Below, piece by piece: positions 61,161-64,000 of a stretch of 64,000 bases of DNA. How positions within the stretch are numbered: position 1 is the stretch's first letter; the number at the start of each line of letters is the position of its first letter. The DNA comes from an uncultured Lachnospiraceae bacterium (GTDB lineage Bacteria; Bacillota; Clostridia; Lachnospirales; Lachnospiraceae), in the NCBI GenBank assembly GCA_910588875.1, contig CAJURT010000018.1, positions 1-64,000 on the forward strand, in the 5' to 3' direction. The notes beneath the pieces were generated by a model. That model had not been told where the DNA came from. It worked only from the letters and a program-made list of their open reading frames with translations, and did not search any database. The translations under genes were made by a program, and so were the position numbers.

Positions 61161-63335
61161 TCAATCCATTGGGAAAAAGGTCAGCGGATAGGATTTCAGG
61201 ACTGCCCCCGATTCCACATCCACCACCTCCACTTCTCCCTTGTCGCTCCCATTCATGCTTTCAATGCTTGTATAATTGATGGGGAGCAGGGAGGAGCCAT
61301 TGATTGTCCTGGCTTCACTCAAGGTGCGGTAAATCGAGGTGCCGTCCGCATCCTGCTGATGAAGGCGCACCAGCACCGTCACATTGGCGCCAATCGCCCC
61401 CGGACCGATTAAGTTGCTCAAATCATACACATCACTGATGGATGCCACATACCGCTGCTGGCGCTCCTCCGGCCCGCTGCTAACCACATAGCTGATCTGC
61501 CCGCCAACCTGGATCTGGCCGTTCTCCCCGCCTTCCTGGCGGATTATGCAGCCCTTGGGAACCGTATCGCTGGTCTCCGTGGAGGTGTTCCCCGGCAAAA
61601 GGCCTGACTCGCCGAGCAGCGCCAGGGCATCTGGTTCCGTCTTTCCTACCAGATCCGGCACCGGCACCTGGTCCACATGGGGCCCTGTGCTGACATAAAG
61701 GGTAACCGTGCCGCCTTCCGATGCCTTCTGCGGCTCATAGCGGATCAGCATCCCCTTCTCCACGGTCTCGCTTTCCTCCTCTGTGACCTGCACCGTCAGT
61801 CCCTTGTCCTCCAAAAGCCTGCGGACGGAAGAAACACTCATTGTCTCCAGATCCAGGGTGGTTAAGTCTACCTTATCAGATCCAAGGCTGACCACCACAT
61901 TGACGTTTGAATACTTGGCTACCACCGTGCCGTATTCCGGATCCTGTGAGATCACATACCCCTTCTCCACCACATCCGATGCCTGGTAGGTGGGCTTCAT
62001 CCCCAGGAAATTCTCCTTCAGTTTCGCCTCTGCCAGATCCTCGGGAAGTTCCAGGACATCCGGCATATAGACCTCCGTATCCTTTAAAATCGCCCCGTCC
62101 TCACCGGTCTGGACAATGGCGTCCGCACTGGGGGCTGTGGATTCCCTTCCAAACAGCCCGGAACCGGACTGGAAAATCCCTCCCAGCTTGGAAAAAACCA
62201 CAATCAATACCGCCACGATAATGATTGCCACCACAACCCCTGCCGCCGCCAGGATCTTCTCAATATGGGAATTGATCTCGTCCGGCTGTTCCCTCACCTG
62301 TCTCCGGTCCGGCTCCTTCGCCGGCCGCCGGTTATTCTGCGGATACCGGGTTGCCGCCGTCTCCCCTGTCGGCTTGCGCACATACTCCCTCACCGGCTCC
62401 TCTCGGACCGGGGTATACTGCTCCTTGATCCTCGCCAAATCTTTGCCGCTGATCTTTACCGTATGCCCGTTCAGGGCCATCTGTCCCTCCGGATCCTGTA
62501 CAAAATCTCCTTCCGGCTGCACCAGCGCCTTCCTAAGATCAGCGATCAGTTCATTGGCGCTGCCGTAACGGTTCTCTGGCTTCTTGGCCGTACATTTTAA
62601 AATAATCCGCTCTAAGCTGGCCGGGATTTCCGGATTATATACGCTGGGCGGCACCATGGCTTCCTCCAGATGGGCCAGGGCAATCGCCACCGTGTTGTCC
62701 CCCTCATAGGGCACCCGCCCGGTCAGCATCTCATACAAGGTGATTCCCAGGGAATAGATGTCGCTCCGGTTATCGCTATAGCCTCCCCTGGCCTGTTCCG
62801 GGGAAATATAATGGACGGATCCCATGGCTGCAGAGGTCAGGGTCTGGGTTGACACCCCCCTGGCAATGCCGAAATCCGTTACCTTCACCTTTCCGTCCAT
62901 GGAGATAATCACGTTCTGGGGCTTAATATCCCGGTGGATAATCCCCTGTTCATGGGCAGCCGCAATCCCCTGGGCCACCTGGATCCCGATGCCGATGCTT
63001 TCCTTGGCCTCCAGCTTCCCCTTCCGGGCAATATACCCTTTTAGGGTAACCCCCTCAATCAACTCCATAACAATATAATGAAGCTTTCCTTCATCGATTA
63101 CGTCATATACATTGACAATATTGGGGTGGCTCAGCCGCGCCGCCGCCTGGGCCTCCATCTTAAATTTGCTGACAAAACCAGCATCACTGCTGAATTCCTC
63201 CTTCAGCACCTTGACTGCCACCAGACGGTTCAGCTTATGGCATTTTGCCTTGTAAACCTCCGACATCCCGCCGGAGCCCACCTGTTCCAGCACCTCATAA
63301 CGGTTCTGCAGGTACACCCCGGGCCTAAGCATCAT
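61161..63335 (-). CDS. prkC: PASTA-domain Ser/Thr protein kinase
   Basis: 724 residues from ATG 63335, which overlaps the prpC stop (ATGA). Kinase domain 1-270: GSGGMSEVYKAKCHKLNRLVA (P-loop), HRDIKPQNVIISMDGKVKV near 128, TDFGIARGV and GSVHYISPEQARGGY near 170. A single transmembrane helix lies near 370-390 (AAGVVVAIIIVAVLIVVF). About three PASTA repeats follow outside the cell (for example VPDLVGKTEPDALALLGESG), which bind muropeptides. It senses cell-wall fragments and works opposite to the PrpC phosphatase. The last 100 residues are a distinct extracellular tail. Confidence 0.95.
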   Translation of the reverse strand: MMLRPGVYLQNRYEVLEQVGSGGMSEVYKAKCHKLNRLVAVKVLKEEFSSDAGFVSKFKMEAQAAARLSHPNIVNVYDVIDEGKLHYIVMELIEGVTLKGYIARKGKLEAKESIGIGIQVAQGIAAAHEQGIIHRDIKPQNVIISMDGKVKVTDFGIARGVSTQTLTSAAMGSVHYISPEQARGGYSDNRSDIYSLGITLYEMLTGRVPYEGDNTVAIALAHLEEAMVPPSVYNPEIPASLERIILKCTAKKPENRYGSANELIADLRKALVQPEGDFVQDPEGQMALNGHTVKISGKDLARIKEQYTPVREEPVREYVRKPTGETAATRYPQNNRRPAKEPDRRQVREQPDEINSHIEKILAAAGVVVAIIIVAVLIVVFSKLGGIFQSGSGLFGRESTAPSADAIVQTGEDGAILKDTEVYMPDVLELPEDLAEAKLKENFLGMKPTYQASDVVEKGYVISQDPEYGTVVAKYSNVNVVVSLGSDKVDLTTLDLETMSVSSVRRLLEDKGLTVQVTEEESETVEKGMLIRYEPQKASEGGTVTLYVSTGPHVDQVPVPDLVGKTEPDALALLGESGLLPGNTSTETSDTVPKGCIIRQEGGENGQIQVGGQISYVVSSGPEERQQRYVASISDVYDLSNLIGPGAIGANVTVLVRLHQQDADGTSIYRTLSEARTINGSSLLPINYTSIESMNGSDKGEVEVVDVESGAVLKSYPLTFFPMD

Positions 63336-64000
63336 AAGGCCACCTCCCCAATCTCCGGACATATCAGGACAACGGAGATATTGTCCCGGCCGCCTCCGCG
63401 GTTCGCCGCCTCAACCAAGGCCTCCGCTTTTGCCCTCAGCCCATCCTCCGTGCGGATGATATATTCAATCTCCAGTTCGTCAACCATATTGCTGAGGCCG
63501 TCAGAGCACATCAGGATATAATCCCCTGGTTTCAGCTTCAGAGCAAACAAATCGATATCCACGGTTTCTGATGTCCCCACCGCCCGGGTAATGATATTCT
63601 TCTGTTCCTGATAGTCCCGGCTTCCCCGCTTCATCTTCCCTAATGCAACCAACTCCTCCACATAGGAATGGTCCCTCGTCACCTGCTCCAGCTTCTCCCG
63701 CAGCAGATACAGGCGGCTGTCACCGATATTGGCCACATAAAGCACGCTTCCCTTGATGGTAGCCGCCACCAGCGTGCTTCCCATCCCAAACAGCATCGGG
63801 TCGCTGTTTGCCTTGTGGTACAGTTCCTGGTTCATCTTCCGGATGCCTTCCTTCAATATCCCATGTATGTCCTTATCCGGAAACCTTTTCCCAAAAAACG
63901 CCACCAGGGTCTCCACCGCAAAACGCGACGCATAATCCCCTGCATTATGGCCTCCCATCCCATCTGCCACAAGAAACAGGTTATCCAGAGAGCCCAGAGG
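63332..64000 (-). CDS. prpC: PP2C-type Ser/Thr protein phosphatase, cut by the window edge
   Basis: The N-terminus lies beyond base 64000; the frame is still open at the edge (LGSLDNLFLVADGMGGH). The visible part has the PP2C metal motif VADGMGGHNAGDYASRFAVE, STLVAATIKGSVLYVANIGDSRLYL, YILMCSDGLSNMVDELEIE and the C-terminal RGGRDNISVVLICPEIG. It removes phosphate from PrkC and its targets. It is the first seen gene of the operon and overlaps prkC by four bases. Confidence 0.95.
   Translation of the reverse strand, partial: PLGSLDNLFLVADGMGGHNAGDYASRFAVETLVAFFGKRFPDKDIHGILKEGIRKMNQELYHKANSDPMLFGMGSTLVAATIKGSVLYVANIGDSRLYLLREKLEQVTRDHSYVEELVALGKMKRGSRDYQEQKNIITRAVGTSETVDIDLFALKLKPGDYILMCSDGLSNMVDELEIEYIIRTEDGLRAKAEALVEAANRGGGRDNISVVLICPEIGEVAL

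Overview
The window looks like a stretch of a Clostridia (Bacillota) chromosome, most likely from a Lachnospiraceae-type gut anaerobe. The evidence is strong AGGAGG-type ribosome binding sites, a PrpC-PrkC-RsgA-Rpe-thiamine pyrophosphokinase operon, oxygen-independent HemZ, anaerobic-type cobalamin genes (CbiK), a TAXI-TRAP transporter and DUF1667/FAD oxidoreductase genes. Almost every gene is on the minus strand. No tRNA, rRNA, CRISPR array or prophage was seen.

1-14.4 kb is AT-rich and encodes the variable part of a surface-glycan locus. It holds UDP-ManNAc/UDP-ManNAcA synthesis (wecB, wecC), three or four glycosyltransferases, a DUF1919 protein, a radical SAM/SPASM protein, two sugar aminotransferases, and a set (3,4-ketoisomerase, 3-aminotransferase, ankyrin-tailed N-formyltransferase) expected to make a dTDP-3-formamido-3,6-dideoxyhexose. 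A scrap of IS110-family transposase lies inside it. The GC-rich/AT-rich boundary falls inside one gene (13163-15868): a TagB-like glycerophosphotransferase half is joined in frame to an AT-rich repeat half.

15.9-18.7 kb is a small mobile-type module. It contains a TnpB-family protein whose three RuvC acidic positions all appear replaced, a structured region 3' of it that may be its guide RNA, a small serine recombinase, and a 24-bp inverted repeat flanking 107 bp with a promoter-like sequence. 18.8-23.9 kb is a two-component system (response regulator and sensor kinase) split by about 2.8 kb carrying a TetR regulator, small unknown genes and a type I toxin-antitoxin locus; a copy of the response regulator's last codons remains in front of the kinase.

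24-35 kb is core chromosome: a ROK regulator, aspS, hisS, a CapA-like protein, hemZ, an MBL hydrolase and rel. 35-50 kb is a catabolic cluster for an unidentified sugar acid or hydroxy acid: TAXI-TRAP transporter, KDPG-aldolase/VOC fusion, 2-hydroxyacid dehydrogenase, AroQ-like dehydratase, SDR, IolB-like isomerase, LarA-like racemase, DUF1667 protein and two FAD oxidoreductases, with two GntR regulators.

50.3-57.5 kb is a partial anaerobic cobalamin operon (cbiK, cbiH/cobJ, cobT, cbiF/cobM, cbiP/cobQ, cbiC) plus an unknown gene. It is bracketed by three long palindromic elements of 240-280 bp that share a core and ends but have different, self-complementary arms. 58.2-64 kb holds an ECF-transporter S component and the thiN-rpe-rsgA-prkC-prpC operon, which runs off the right edge. 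All functions are read by eye from sequence; no database search was run.
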